In this document: in pieces, positions 25,087 through 36,699 of the stretch
Layout: each line of letters begins with the position of its first letter
How positions within the stretch are numbered: the stretch's first letter is position 1
Assembly: GCF_030272615.1 (NCBI RefSeq)
Contig: NC_081405.1
Span: 23,515,772-23,575,771 of the forward strand
Direction of reading: 5' to 3'
Source: Cryptomeria japonica
Taxonomy: Eukaryota; Streptophyta; Pinopsida; Cupressales; Cupressaceae
DNA length: 60,000 nt
Made by a program: the position numbers and the translations under genes
The notes under the pieces: model-generated
Seen by the model: the letters and a program-made list of their open reading frames with translations, nothing else
Told to the model about the DNA's origin: nothing
The model's database searches: none

Positions 25087-27283
25087 CTAAACTTGTGATG
25101 GATCATCAAAATCGAGCCTCTTCGATGCAGTACGCGGCTCTGTAGATGGTTGCAAAACCACAATTCAAAAGCCAAGTTAGAATTCTTTTGTAGAAAATAG
25201 TTGACAAGTAACAACATAACTATGCATTTACCTATAATTTCTTTGCAATTGAAATGTAGATTACCTCATCGGCTGATCTCAGATCTAATGTCTTCGCTCT
25301 CCTCTCCTTGTCAGCCTTAGGAGTTTTCTTGAAGACAAACTTCAAAGGATCCAAGCTATGGCTGAACCGCAAAGGGGGCTATTGTAGATTAAATGTATAA
25401 TTAATACAATGTACTAACATAAATACATCAAAAACACTTAAAAGCTATAATATAGAGAGCAATGACATACCGGTGCCTGAGATGCTTCTTCAATGGACTG
25501 AGGATGGCTCACCATCGATGGAGAAATTGTCGCTATTACCTATACAAAAAATGATCAAAGATTAAATACAATTAATATAATGATAAGTATTGTAGGTTAA
25601 AAAAAATTAATGTAATATATCAAACAAAAGTGTACTAGATCCTGAGATGCTTCTCCAATACACGAAGGAGGGCTCGCCATGATGAAGAAACTATGGATAT
25701 TTCCTATATGAAAAAATTATAAGACTATAATTTATCATAAGTTCACATGTACACATGCATATAATCATGAAATCAAGAAAATAAAGTAGAGATACATACC
25801 TCTGCCCTCTCTCGATCCTCGGGTGTATCAGGTGCCTTCAACAAATCCACATAGCTCAATGGCTGCTATACATGTAAAATAGACAAAAAACACTAATCAA
25901 TCTACAAATCCCAACTAAGACAATTTCAACATATTCAAACAATTGTACAACTAAAAATGTGTTCAATTACCTTATTCCCATGTTTTGGCGTCTTTGAGGA
26001 TTTCTTTTTCTTAGGACGAGGCCTAGACGCAGAGGGGGTACCCTAAAAAAATAAAATTAACATGAGATATTAGTACAGATAATATATTAAACATAATTTT
26101 AAAAATCTAAAATTAAATGACTTGCATATTCCATCAAAACAATACATAAAAAAGGGTGTACAAAATATGATACCGTATAGCCTTGTACGCCAAATCGATC
26201 GCTGAGAGTGTGATGTCATCAATCCGGGACATTTGGTCCCTTGTAAACACCTACAAACCAAAAATTGGACCAAGCATTAAAGATAGTTAGTATATCTTCT
26301 TCTTTTTTTAATTCAAAGTGCACTATTCTATTTTAACATGTTAAAAAAATTACACCTCAAGCGTCGAAGTTGCAGCTATAGTAACTGCGAGAGGAGTATG
26401 GGATACCACTGTTGCATCCTGAAATGCATAATATTTGTATCAATTTAAATTGATGTATAAATGAAAATTTATTTATGTAATTACAAATTAAAGTGACTAA
26501 TAAATAAAATGCTATGAATTCAAATCAACACACCTATGTCTATGGCTGATGGCCAAACAACATGTCTATCATCTCCTCTGTTAGGGCCACATCCTCGGTC
26601 ATGTGGGTCTGACATCTACTCCAACAAATCATGAATGAATGAGATGTGGATCCATCTACAGTGACCTCGTCATCTGTCCCCGTGCATATCCTTGAGCAAC
26701 TGACACACACATGTTGAATGGGCTCTCTGTCGCCACCTGGAGCAACTAATGGCTCAGCATGCAGTACAAGAGGGTGTGCTAATTGTGTCCCATGTTGGAT
26801 GATGGAACCTATCAATGTTGTGGCCACCTGAAGAGTCTATAGATCCATCGACTCTTTCAACTCTACTAGGACAGTTTGATGCACCTTGGATTTGGGTGCT
26901 AGGGGGCGGCGACTCTCCGGAGCTACTCGCCTACGAGTTTCAGGTCTATCTTGGGCAGAGCCGCCACCTCTACCATGGAACTCTCTCATGTCAAAATAGT
27001 TTGGCCACACATTTAGGATAAACTCACAGTATACTTTTCTCAAACAATACAATGGCATCTCATAATTATTACAAGGTAGATCACTAAAGACCATCCACCA
27101 CCTCTGCCAAAAAATATTCTTCATCTGCACATTGGTACACCAATGTATGGGAAACCTCTTTGCATTAAGAGGTAACGACTCACCAGTTTTAAGATCAACA
27201 AAAAGGGCACATATTTGTTGTTTACTAATGGTACACCAATGTATGAGAATGAGTGATTTTTGCTTGTTTGTGCTTATTTTCAT
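25087..27283 (-). pseudogene. Transposon accessory gene A, right copy (decayed)
   Basis: This is the inverted homologue of 5,160-7,303 with the same exon order and better-kept splice signals. Donors read ACG/GTATC near 26,173 and GATGAG/GTAATC near 25,275, where the left copy is mutated. The large exon reads from about 27,283 to 26,838 without the left copy's stops, then meets a TAG and continues from 26,827. It carries the Trp-rich domain (WCTNVQMKNIFWQRWW) and most of the Cys cluster, with one Cys replaced (HSFMICWSRC). The N-terminal exon and the 10-base first exon found in the left copy are absent. Homology stops near 27,235 and is replaced by unrelated sequence, so this copy has lost its 5' end. 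Confidence 0.65.
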
Positions 27284-27372
27284 GATTTGGCTTAAGAAGA
27301 GGATTTTTTGATGTGTAGAATATGAATTTGTGAATTAGTAAGTGTAGCTCTCTCTTCTTTTAACTAATATGC

Positions 27373-27720
27373 AAGTAAGTGCACAAAGATGGTGGTCAGA
27401 AAAGTGGACACCACCTAAAAAAAAATGGAAAAACAAGTAGCGCCTGCGCGGTATTAAAATTTGAAATCACCGCGTACGCGCTTAGGTCTGTTGTCCCCGA
27501 GCCTAAAGAAAAGATACCACGTACACGGTACCTGTCAATAAAAGTTTTTTTTTAAATTGACTGGGTCTTATTTTCCCCACAAAACCACAAACGGGCTCCC
27601 ACTTTTCTCCACCAAACATTATGGATCAAGGTTAGTTTTGCTTAATTTTTGTTTTTCTTTCTTGTTTATTCAAATTTTTTACGTTTTCAATTTAATTTTG
27701 TTTATTTTGATTAGGTTAGT
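27373..27720 (+). mobile_element. Inverted or solo 5' end of the two-gene transposon
   Basis: The fragment begins GTAAGTGCACAAAGATGGTG and carries the GTGGACACCACC block, CG words (GCGCCTGCGCGG, CGCGTACGCGCTTAG, CACGTACACGG) and CTGGGTCTTATTTTCC. It then has the gene A start ATGGATCAAG followed by an intact donor GTTAGT at about 27,637. Homology to the left element ends in intron 1 near 27,715. Its orientation is opposite to the adjacent right element, whose own 5' end is missing. Confidence 0.75.
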
Positions 27721-27860
27721 AGATCAACAAAAATCCCCTCCCTCGTATGTAAACATGAGTTGTTTTGTTGAGAGCACTTGGCAATGAAGTTACATTGACC
27801 AACCAATCTTCAAAACTATTTTAATAGCCCTTTAATTTCTACATAACAAGATCATTTGGA

Positions 27861-28114
27861 TGATATTGCTATCAAGGTTCAATTGTGTTATTTTTTAGTC
27901 AAACTCATTGACCCATGTTTCATGAGTAGTAGTTCACAAGAACCCATCTCTCATGAGAATGAATGGTCCACTTAGAACTTATTGCAATGAGAATGAGTGC
28001 TAAGTGGACCATTCATTCTCATGAGAGATGGGTTCTTGTGAACCACTACTCATGAAACATGGGTCAATGAGTTTGACTCAAAAATTACACACTTGAACCC
28101 TGATAGCAATATCA
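27861..28114. mobile_element. 254-bp fold-back element (115-bp arms, 24-bp loop)
   Basis: The left arm 27,861-27,975 and right arm 28,000-28,114 are inverse copies with about five mismatches, ending TGATATTGCTATCA / TGATAGCAATATCA. The arm contains TCATGAGAGATGGGTTCTTG and CATGGGTCAATGAGTTTGAC. The same module occurs three times, in one orientation only, in the tandem array at 48.8-49.66 kb. The shape fits a fold-back MITE or a hairpin-RNA locus. It has no coding capacity. Confidence 0.85.
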
Positions 28115-29007
28115 TTGCTTGACTTGCTATGGAAAATACCTCCTACTTATCAAGATAATTTGGAATCAATGAAGACAAGATTGCAATTTACCTAGAGCTT
28201 TCTTGGACTTTATTACCAAGCTCCCAACAAAATTCTCCTACCAAGTATAGTTGGAACTACACTGCATGCAACAGTTGTTGAGATAGATATTTATATTTGG
28301 GTAAATACTAATGTTGGAAAATAAAGCATTTTTTTTCTATAGAAATTTGACAACATTATATGCACCTTAGGACATATATGTTGTTGCACTATAAGATCAA
28401 GGATATCTTTATGTTTATAGATTTAAATTTGATTAGTTTGTGAATTTTGAAATGAAATCAATCTGTGTTGATATAGCAAATTTGGTACTTGTCATAAAAT
28501 CAGTTAACACGGTTATTTATCATTTTTTTAAGAAAAAAAAATGTTTATAAATGGTTATGTGAAAACCTTGAATACTTTGCAATAAGATAACTCAGAATAT
28601 AAAAAACCTTTAATTCAAATATACATGCAAATTGGTTGACGAAAAGGCTCAGTGGATAAAGTAGAAAAAACTTAATAAAAATTGATCTCAATTGAACAAA
28701 GATAAGTTACACCCACCATGTTTGTACAAACAATAACACTTCCTTTGAATTTTAAAATAGATATAAAATCTCAAATTCTCAATAAATATTACCGATAAAC
28801 TCCACCCTCAACATTGTTTCCCCTTTTACTTTGACCAAAACAAAATATGAGGACAATAAACCCAATGCCCATTTGAGGTAGCTCAAGCTCACAAGCAGAA
28901 ACACCAAATTTCTAATTTTTCTTTCAAATATGAGAGAAAACAAATAGTAATCAGTTTTCTGTTCTCACTAAAGCTACTTTCTACATACTGAAAATACTAA
29001 CTATTAA
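28115..29007. other. AT-rich intergenic DNA, no gene seen
   Basis: Right of the fold-back element, homology to the 48.8-kb array continues for about 45 bp (to CTCCTACTTATCAAG near 28,155). The rest is AT-rich, with no coding frame or repeat recognised, and forms the 3' flank of UGT-1. Confidence 0.5.
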
Positions 29008-31213
29008 TCAAATCACATTTAATTGGGACATTGTATCCAACTTTTGTAATTTCGTCACCTCTTTAACAAATCTGCTAACGTTGGAGCGAGAAGAACCGCC
29101 TTTCATCTTCGCCTTTTTCGCCGACTCTTTCCAATGGACTACATTCTTTCGGAGCTCTGCACCCTCCTCACTACAAATCACTCTTCGCACACATCTCTCA
29201 ATCTCATCCCACGCAAACATCACATCACCATCGCCATGTTGCGTCTGGCTCAATTTGACACCCATCTTCCACACCTCCACCATTACTTTGCGATTGGTGA
29301 GCTGATCGAAGCAGAGGTCGCAGCCGAGTAGTGGAACCCCAGCACTCAGGCTTTCCACCATCGAATTCCACCCACAGTGAGACATGAACGCCCCCACCGA
29401 CGGGTGATTCAACACTTTCAGCTGAGGACTCCACTTCACAATCAATCCCCGATCTCCAATCTCCTCTGCAAACCCCTCCCACACAGTTCCCTGCCCTGCA
29501 AAGGGACGGATCACCCACAAAAAATTCTGTCCACTACTCTGCAACCCACGGCCTATTTCCCGTATTTGTTGTGCACTAATGTCGGCTATGCTGCCGAAGG
29601 AAATGTAGACAACAGAGTGAAGAGGCTTTGAGTTGAGCCATTCCATACACTCCTTGTTGGGTATATGAAGCCGAACAGTCACATGGTTGTTTGTCTTCCC
29701 CGGAAGACTCTTCATTTCATATTTGATATGTTTATATAAATGGCTGTGTGCAGCCCATACATGACGTACGGTGTAATTGGATATTGGTTAATAAGAATTC
29801 TCCTTGCGTTTCTGGTGGACGTAGCCGTTTGGTGGTGAACCACGTTAATCTTGTGTCTCGAGTTCTTTGTTGTGTCTATTATTCTTTCTGTTGTTTTCTG
29901 TTTACTATTATGTGTTTTCTCTGCTCGTTTTTAAACTAACAATTGGTATCAGAGCCTTGGAATGGAGATGCAGGGAATGTTACAGGTTGTGCCAGTTGGA
30001 CTTCATGGAGGAGATTGTTGGGTATATGAAGCCCAACAGTCACATGGTTGTTTGTCTTCCCCGGAAGACTTTTCATTTCATATTTGATATGTTTATATAA
30101 ATGGCTGTATGCAGCCCATACATGACATATGGTGTAATTGGATATTGGTTAATAAGAATTCTCTCTGCGTTTCTGGTGGACGTAGCCACTTGGTGGTGAA
30201 CCACGTTAATCTTGTGTCTCGAGTTCTTTGTTGTATCTATTATTCTTTCTGCTGTTTTCTGTTCACTATTATATGTTTTCTCTGCTCGTTTTTAAACTAA
30301 CACTCTTTCGTCTCTTCTTCCCACGGGCTGCCGCCGAACTGTGTGTCCTCGCTATTTCTTCTATCCACAAAGGCGGAGGGAATGAGTGGACCCACCGTAC
30401 AGACGGGAACATTTGCTTCCCTCAGGTAATTGATTGCTTTATTTTCGAGCTCATCAAACGAGTTCAAAATCACCCAAGACGTGCCGTTAAAACTCTCGAT
30501 GATTGTTAGATTGATGTCGACACAGCCAGCAGTGAGAAGTGGAGGGAAAAATATCGACGGTAAATCGGGCATTCTCATCTCGCCGATTGCAGGAATAACA
30601 ACAACGTCATTCGAATCCTGTTCGTAGTTATTCCACTTCTCCACTGGATACGAGAGCGAAAAAGGGAAGAAATAAATTAAAACATTACTACGACTGTGGG
30701 ATCCCGACAACTGTTTTGTGTATTAATAAAAAGGGCGAGATATTTAACAAACAAACCGTATTTAAAATGATGATAGATTGCAGCAACAGTAGAAGACTGC
30801 GTGTAGAAAAGAGCTCGGGGGATGCTTAATTTGGTTGAAACTTGGGCAACCCAGGGCATAAAGGCATCATGAACAATACAAGTGACAGGAGGTCCCGTTA
30901 CGTTGAGGCGGTGAATGAGGTCTTCCAGGTGGGATCCCTCCATCTGAAATAACTGCGAGAAGATTTTAGGAAGATCTGAAGCGATGTGCATTCCAGGCGG
31001 AAGGTGGTCCGTAATGGACTCGAACCGAATATGTATACCCAGTCGTTGAAGCGTTTTAACCGCCTTTAACATTCTGTGGTGATCAAAGGAGAAGCTGACG
31101 AAAGTGACGAACACGCCTTGGGAGGCCAAGTCCTTTGAGAATTGTAGCACGGGATTTGTGTGGCCTGCTTGAGGAAATGCCAACGCTACAACATGTGCAC
31201 TTCCACTCGCCAT
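29008..31213 (-). pseudogene. UGT-1: family 1 UDP-glycosyltransferase disrupted by a TRIM element
   Basis: This is a family 1 (GT1, GT-B fold) plant UGT. Exon 1 (31,213-30,757) starts MASGSAHVVALAFPQAGHTN with the N-terminal catalytic His in QAGH and VTCIVHD for the partner Asp. An intron of 113 bp (30,756-30,644, GT...AG) follows. Exon 2 (from 30,643) runs into the TRIM element at 30,302 and resumes at 29,654, continuing to the stop at 29,008. The resumed part holds the PSPG sugar-donor box (WSPQLKVLNHPSVGAF, then HCGWNS and FDQ). The first stop is a TAG inside the TRIM at 30,297-30,299, so the product would lose the whole donor-binding domain. Leaving out the insertion and one target duplication, the frame is continuous and would give about 479 aa, so disruption may be fairly recent. 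About 80% like UGT-2 by eye. Confidence 0.88.
29655..30302 (+). mobile_element. TRIM retroelement inserted in UGT-1 exon 2
   Basis: Two direct terminal repeats of 287 bp (29,655-29,941 and 30,016-30,302) both run TGTTGGG...ACTAACA and differ at about 13 positions, mostly transitions. The 74-bp internal region opens two bases after the first repeat with TGGTATCAGAGC, the standard tRNA-iMet primer-binding site (29,944-29,955). It closes with a purine-rich GGAGGAGAT next to the second repeat. Flanks CTCCT (29,650-29,654) and CTCTT (30,303-30,307) are a 5-bp target duplication with one change. Size and lack of coding sequence match terminal-repeat retrotransposons in miniature, which rely on enzymes from other elements. 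It lies on the strand opposite to UGT-1. Confidence 0.93.
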
Positions 31214-31400
31214 TGTTGCTCTGCAATTTCTTTTGCCTACCTGCCTTCACTTATAAATCCCAATTCCATCATTTTTTTCAGTTTTTACTGGGTTATTGCA
31301 GCACTGGCGGAAACGGGCGGGCGGCTGTGCCGGCAGCATAAAATCATATTTTGTCGATTTTAGTTGGACAGAAATGTAGGTAAGCTCTTTCGCTGTTGCA
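31214..31400 (-). promoter_or_regulatory. Conserved UGT upstream region with TATA-like box
   Basis: On the - strand the DNA just upstream of the UGT-1 ATG carries GGGATTTATAAG (about 31,249-31,260). The same box precedes UGT-2 (about 42,002-42,013) and UGT-3, and a relative, GATTTATAATTG, precedes UGT-4. Conservation continues for about 170 bp between UGT-1 and UGT-2 (CCGCCAGTGC-like and TGTCCAACTAAAATCGAC-like words). The box lies only about 36 bases from the ATG, so either the leader is very short or the true TATA box is elsewhere. Confidence 0.45.
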
Positions 31401-32325
31401 ACTCATTTCTACGTCAACCTAATCAACCTATAATCAACCTAATTTCCTTGGATTTAGTTGGAATGAAATTTAGTAAATGGCCTATAGGTGAAGGAAAAAG
31501 AGATGCATATATTCAATCAATTGAAAAAAAAAAAAAACCATTAGTGATAATATTTATTATTAACTAGCATTTGCATCAGAAAGGGGTGTAATGATTATGT
31601 CGATAGAGAGTTAAAAGTAAATAATAAATTTGTTAAAGAAGTGTATTTGTATTGTCTATATTTTTACATGTAATCTTGTTTGGAACATTTGAAAAAATGT
31701 GTTATTTTCTTATGAAAATTTCTGGATTCGATTGTGTGTATTTTTTTTCCCATCGACGTTTCGAATCACACTCTATGATTCATCATCAGGATGAAAAGAA
31801 TTCCAAAAATATGTGTTACATATGAAAAAGAAGTGTATTTTTTATTTTCTATATATTTACATACAATCTTGCTTGCAACATTTGCAAAACTATATATATT
31901 ACATATTTGGTCATATTGAAATGAAAGAATTTTTTTTGAGAATTTCATTTTCAAGGATTCTAAAGTTGATGAATTATCGTGCTTGTATAAATGGAGTCTA
32001 GCAAAATCTTTTGGATTATTTTTTTATTGCATTTGTACACATTGAGATAAGAAGTTAGTGAATTTGTATCATGAATACATAGATGGTCTTATGTATGCAA
32101 GGTACAAAATGTAGAAATGTAAATAAATATCAACTAGAAACCTGTACAACATGGAAATGTTCGTATAGTAGTTTTTTTTTTGTAAAGAATCTTCTATGAA
32201 GACAACAACGAAAGGAATAAATTGAAAGTTTTTGTACAGAAGTTTAATTTAAAATTGCATACCTCTACACTTTACAATGAAAGATGCTATAGTTGGAACT
32301 CTTCCTTTATCCTGATAATTGTGTA
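31401..32325. other. AT-rich intergenic DNA, no gene seen
   Basis: The stretch between UGT-1 and the Helitron relic is AT-rich and holds only short chance frames. Two loosely similar pieces (about 31,640-31,730 and 31,825-31,945) share AAGAAGTGTATTT...TTTACAT and AATCTTGCTTG-like words, suggesting an old local duplication. Confidence 0.5.
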
Positions 32326-35300
32326 TGGATTAATTTTCATTCTTGAATATCGATCAAAGGAGAATAGTGGTTCTATTCAAAGACCCTTTATTGATTTAAC
32401 TCTAGATGTAGTTGTAAAAGTTAAGCCTTGTCTTTCTATTTTACTTATATCAATTGTTGCTTTGGCGAGCATTAGTTCTTGCAATTTATGTACATATGGT
32501 GATTTCCCATGCCATGGATAGTGTTACTTGTCTATGATTACCTAGAGATATGGGTGTTGTAGGTATACTTTTTGTGTCATCTTGGTTCCAAGGTGGTCCA
32601 TTGTAACTATCAAATCAAACAACTACATACAAAGGTAAATGTGGTGGTTTACAACCAATTGTGTACACAATATCTAATACCTCTCCAAGAGAACCATTGA
32701 CAAGACCTGTTTGAATCCATAGGCTTGTTGTTAACAATATTCGTTGGCCTCTACATAGCAAGATTTCTTAGGGAAGTTGGTCATTGTCATTATCATATTT
32801 TGTTTTTATGTGTGTTTTTATTGCAATACTTAATGCAATAGGAAGATTTAATAGTTTAAGCATTTTTCTATTGTGTACCCTCACTAAATCATTTGTAGAG
32901 TATAGATGCATTGACTGGTCAAATTCCTTTTGTTCATCAATATATAGTGATTTGTTTGTGTGGTTCATTAGTAATTCCCAGTCCCATTCAATTGGTTCTC
33001 CATTTCACATATTTTCTAATATTTAACGGAAGTCAATTTGACTTTGAGTGTCACCTTGTTGATGAAACATCATCCGTAATGTAACAATTGCAGTGAATTA
33101 TTCCCATAGGAATTTGACATTTGAGTCTAATGCATAGATGGGTTTGCCCATAACAAGTGGTAGTTGTGCCAAGTCACCAACAAGAATGATAGATGTCCCA
33201 CCAAATCATAGGTGTTGTTGGTGGGGGAAAGTTTCTCGCAATCTACTATCTATTCTCAATAGTAACTTGGGTCATGTGAAGCTCATTTGGTCAACAAGGA
33301 GGTATTTTATGTGTCTCATGTCTTCTTGAAAAATTCCAATTTGTTGTCCCTTTAATGGTTGCATTCCTCTTATTGGAATTTTAAAGGCAACATGTTTAGT
33401 TGATGCATGTATGTTGAATGTAGCAATTCCTATAGGAGCAACAACAAGGAGTGGTTTTTTTTTTTTTAATGCTAAACTCGAAAGTGCATGTCTGATGCAA
33501 TAGATTAGGTAGGATTTTATTGTACCTTCCATTCCTTGTATGATCATGTGCAAGGGTTGCTTGAAGGAATTATCATTATAATATTCTTTAATAATGGTAA
33601 GTGCTAGTTAGATTGTTTGGGAGATAGTGGGTATGGTGGATCATCAAATTCTAATGTTGATTGTTCATCTTGTTGGGACATCTTTTTTGTGCTTATGGAA
33701 TGTTCTGCATTATCGTGTAAATATGGAGGTATTGAACATTCATCCAACTTGTTCATATTATCAATCACATCTACCAAGCATTTGAAGGGCATTCAAATTT
33801 TCACCACTAGCAAGCCCCATTTGTGATAGCAATTCCCATTCATTTATTTGTATTGTATTTCTTATATCTAACTCATTGTCAATGTCCTCATCTTCTTTGT
33901 GATTAACCTCTATTTCAACTAGGAGATCAACATGCCACTCATCATATTTATTTACGTTGATTTGCTTCCAATTTGCAATAGTATCATCTTTAGTGAGATC
34001 TATATCTCTAGAAGTGTTACAAAAATGTTTCTACAAAAGTAGCTCACTCCAGAAAAAACGTTTCAAAATATTTAGAAGCCTCATCAAGAATAGCATAGAA
34101 TCAAGGAAATAAATTAACAATTGCTTGATATTTCCTATGTTTCCACTTGCACCCTTTACGAGTGGAAGAAAATGAGAATGATATGAAAGATTCAATAAAT
34201 GTTATTGTTTCCATCTCAATAGGGTGTTGCATGTAGGAATGTAGATAGCTCAATTGTAATGTATTTTCATTTGCATGATACAATGGAATACTTTTTGCCC
34301 AACATTAGGTGTCATAAATGAGCAATTGTAAATAACAAGCAGAAATTTTTGTAGCATACGACATGTGTCTTGTGCACCTATATCATGATCGGCATTGATC
34401 TCAACCATAAATTTGTGATATGTTGCTAGTGCTTGATCTTCCAATGCTTGATGTTTACGTATTCTTGTTAGCATATCAATGCAACTCTTTAATTTTATTT
34501 TTTCCTTAGATGCATATTTGACAATATATTTAAGAACAAGCATTTTTTATACAACTGGTTGACAATCCATATTAGCTCTCCATATTGAAATTATTTCTGG
34601 GTTATGTATATTTAAGCTATCATCATTTGGTGTAAGGGCATTTTTCTTTCCAAATTCATCACAAGACAAGGAAGAGCCAACACACTTTGTCCAAGGAGCT
34701 TTGTAAAGACACTCTAAAACTTTACCCCACTTGAGTAGGCATGTTGCTTCAATACATTTTGTGTGCCTTTAGACACGATTGATTAAATCTTCATAATCAA
34801 CAAGTGTATTTCTAGAGAAGATCTCATTTGTATTTGTAGTAAGAATGAATCTTCATGCAAAGATTGATTTCATGTGTTGTTTCTATTAGATGGAGAACGA
34901 GGGTTCCATTCACTTACAAATTTGTCAAAGAATCACTTTACTCTTTCTACATCAACATGGTTTTCCTAATCAAGCTTGTCCATGTTTGTTGCATTGTGAA
35001 TCCAAATGAATCTATGTACATGTGCAAATCCTTGATGTTGCCATTCATATCTATACCAATAATCAATTTCATAAAGGAGCTTCTCCATTACTTCTTCACG
35101 AAAGAATGTGAATCACTGATGCAAGTATAGGGATTCCATGTGTGGGATATTAATGATGTTTGTGTGTGATCATTGTTAGTTTGTGGTCTAGATGACATGC
35201 CATTAAAAAAGAGTCGTTGTAAATCTGGCCATTTAGTATCTATAGCACTTAACTTGAAGAAGAGAGTAGGGGGTCCTATTTGGTTGATCTTATTTGTAAG

Positions 35301-36690
35301 ATCACCACAACACATTCCAATATGAGTGGGGCCCTCTCAAGGAAGATCCAAAATGCATCAATTATTTTGCCAGTTGAGTGTTAGGCAATTGTTGTATATG
35401 GAGGAGAAGACTATCAATTGTGGTTGGTATGCAATCCTTTGCATTTGTCTTGACAAAAATAGACAAAAGGCCTTGGCTTCATGTCGCATCATGAGGTTCA
35501 ATACAAAATATTGAAATCTTGGATGACTATCAAATATATTATTATGGAACCTCATTAAGTAAAACACATATTCATGCATCTCAACCTGTCTATATCAAGA
35601 CTGCAATTGCAACGCAATGCCATTAGAGAAGAGTGTGGTAAAAGCCATATCTAAAAGACCCTTAGTATTGTATTCATTTATTGGAGAAGAGTCAAGTTGT
35701 GGCCAATGAATGTGGGTATCATGTTCATCTATAATTTGTAAAGTTTCTTTGATGATTTTTAGCTCATGGCGTCTATTTGATAACTTAGACAAAAATAATG
35801 ATGAGTAAGTCGTTTCATTTTCAAAATGATCCTCAACAATCATAGATTCAATATTTGGTGGCACCATATGTTCTCTTTAAACATTAATAGTATGAAGCAT
35901 GTTTGAAATATCTATACTTGTGTCAGGAGGTGCACTCTAGAGAGTCGTCATCTATTTGGATATCTTTGTGGTATGGGTCATATGTAATCTTGTATTATAA
36001 TTTTGCCCATACATGACTTCTACTCACATAAGAATCATAATGCTTTCCTAGTGTATGTAATCTTCAAACAATTAAGACATCCAAGTTTGTAATTTTATGT
36101 GGAAAATATTTTTGTAAATTGTTTTTATATCTTGTGGGAAAATAATTGTGTGACCACTATATTTATATTATCCTAAATGAGTGTGGGTTACTTGCTCTAT
36201 CATATTTACTAATGTTATGAGCATCTCTTCAACTTGGGTTAGAATTTTTAACCCATCTAGTTGTCTCCCTAGGTCCATATTATTAGATGTTGAGAATCGA
36301 TGACTTCCTTTCTCACAAAAGAATCTAGTACAAATTGGAACATTGTTCGTTGAATTGGTATACATTCCAAGGTAGCGCTCACTACATATTATGCATGTTT
36401 GCAAGTTTGATAATGCATCTATTCTATTGTGAAATTTTCTAAAAGCTATTATGAAGTCATTATTGGATTGTGGTTTGGGATGGTTTGAATGAATAGTTGT
36501 TGCTTCACTAATCATTTGTAGATTCATATTTTGTGTTATCTCTTTTTCTTTGCATTGCATATGATGACAAGTACTTATTTCTTCTTCATGGCAAGCATAG
36601 TAGTATTGACTTCTTTTACGACATTATAGATTTTGATTTTCAATTTCAAAGGACCTAGTTTGATAATTTTGAGGGGTGGAGCTTGTCATT
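32326..36690 (-). pseudogene. Helitron Rep/helicase polyprotein, degenerate
   Basis: Read on the - strand, fragments of a Helitron-encoded protein appear in the expected order. First is a Cys-rich N-terminal part (36,560-36,170, CIICSERYLG). Next is a block with WPQL...NEYNTKGLLDMAF (35,867-35,595), then MHEYVFYLMRFHNN (35,579 on) and QIGPPTLFFKLSA (35,270). Then come a Rep-like segment with YIVKYASK (34,530) and KWKHRKYQAIV (34,150). Last is a PIF1-type helicase: a degraded Walker A (GMEGTIKS, about 33,535), LLVDQMSF for motif II (about 33,300), GDLAQLP (about 33,165), and a C-terminal TIDISKIERQGLT-like region near 32,440. Frameshifts and stops interrupt every part and the HUH motif is not recognisable. 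It is a relic of a rolling-circle transposon that could once have captured or moved nearby DNA. No Helitron ends were identified. Confidence 0.85.
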
Positions 36691-36699
36691 AGTAAAAAA

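Larger units (their letters stand above)
15734..27372 (-). mobile_element. Large two-gene DNA transposon, right copy (expanded and rearranged)
   Basis: This is the inverted counterpart of 4,365-11,647. It opens with a terminal repeat GGTAAGTGCACAAAGATGG at 15,734 and matches the left copy's 3' subterminal zone in reverse. It then holds gene B (+, 19,034-21,940), the 57-bp and 359-bp repeats, and gene A (-, 25,087-27,283). Its 3' subterminal zone carries about 1.3 kb that the left copy lacks (16,955-18,266). Its 359-bp array is longer, and its transposase gene retains the 1.9 kb deleted on the left. The expected inverted terminus beyond gene A is missing. Instead, a terminus in the opposite orientation begins at 27,373. 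Confidence 0.75.

Noticed and set aside
15734-27372. Assembly artefact explanation for the whole inverted repeat
   Set aside because: The two copies differ by many substitutions, a 1.9-kb deletion, a 1.3-kb gain and array length, so they are real, separately evolved copies and not a fold-back assembly error.
29081-29631. Several + strand frames opposite UGT-1
   Set aside because: They are antisense shadows of the UGT coding exon; the equivalent frames recur opposite UGT-2.
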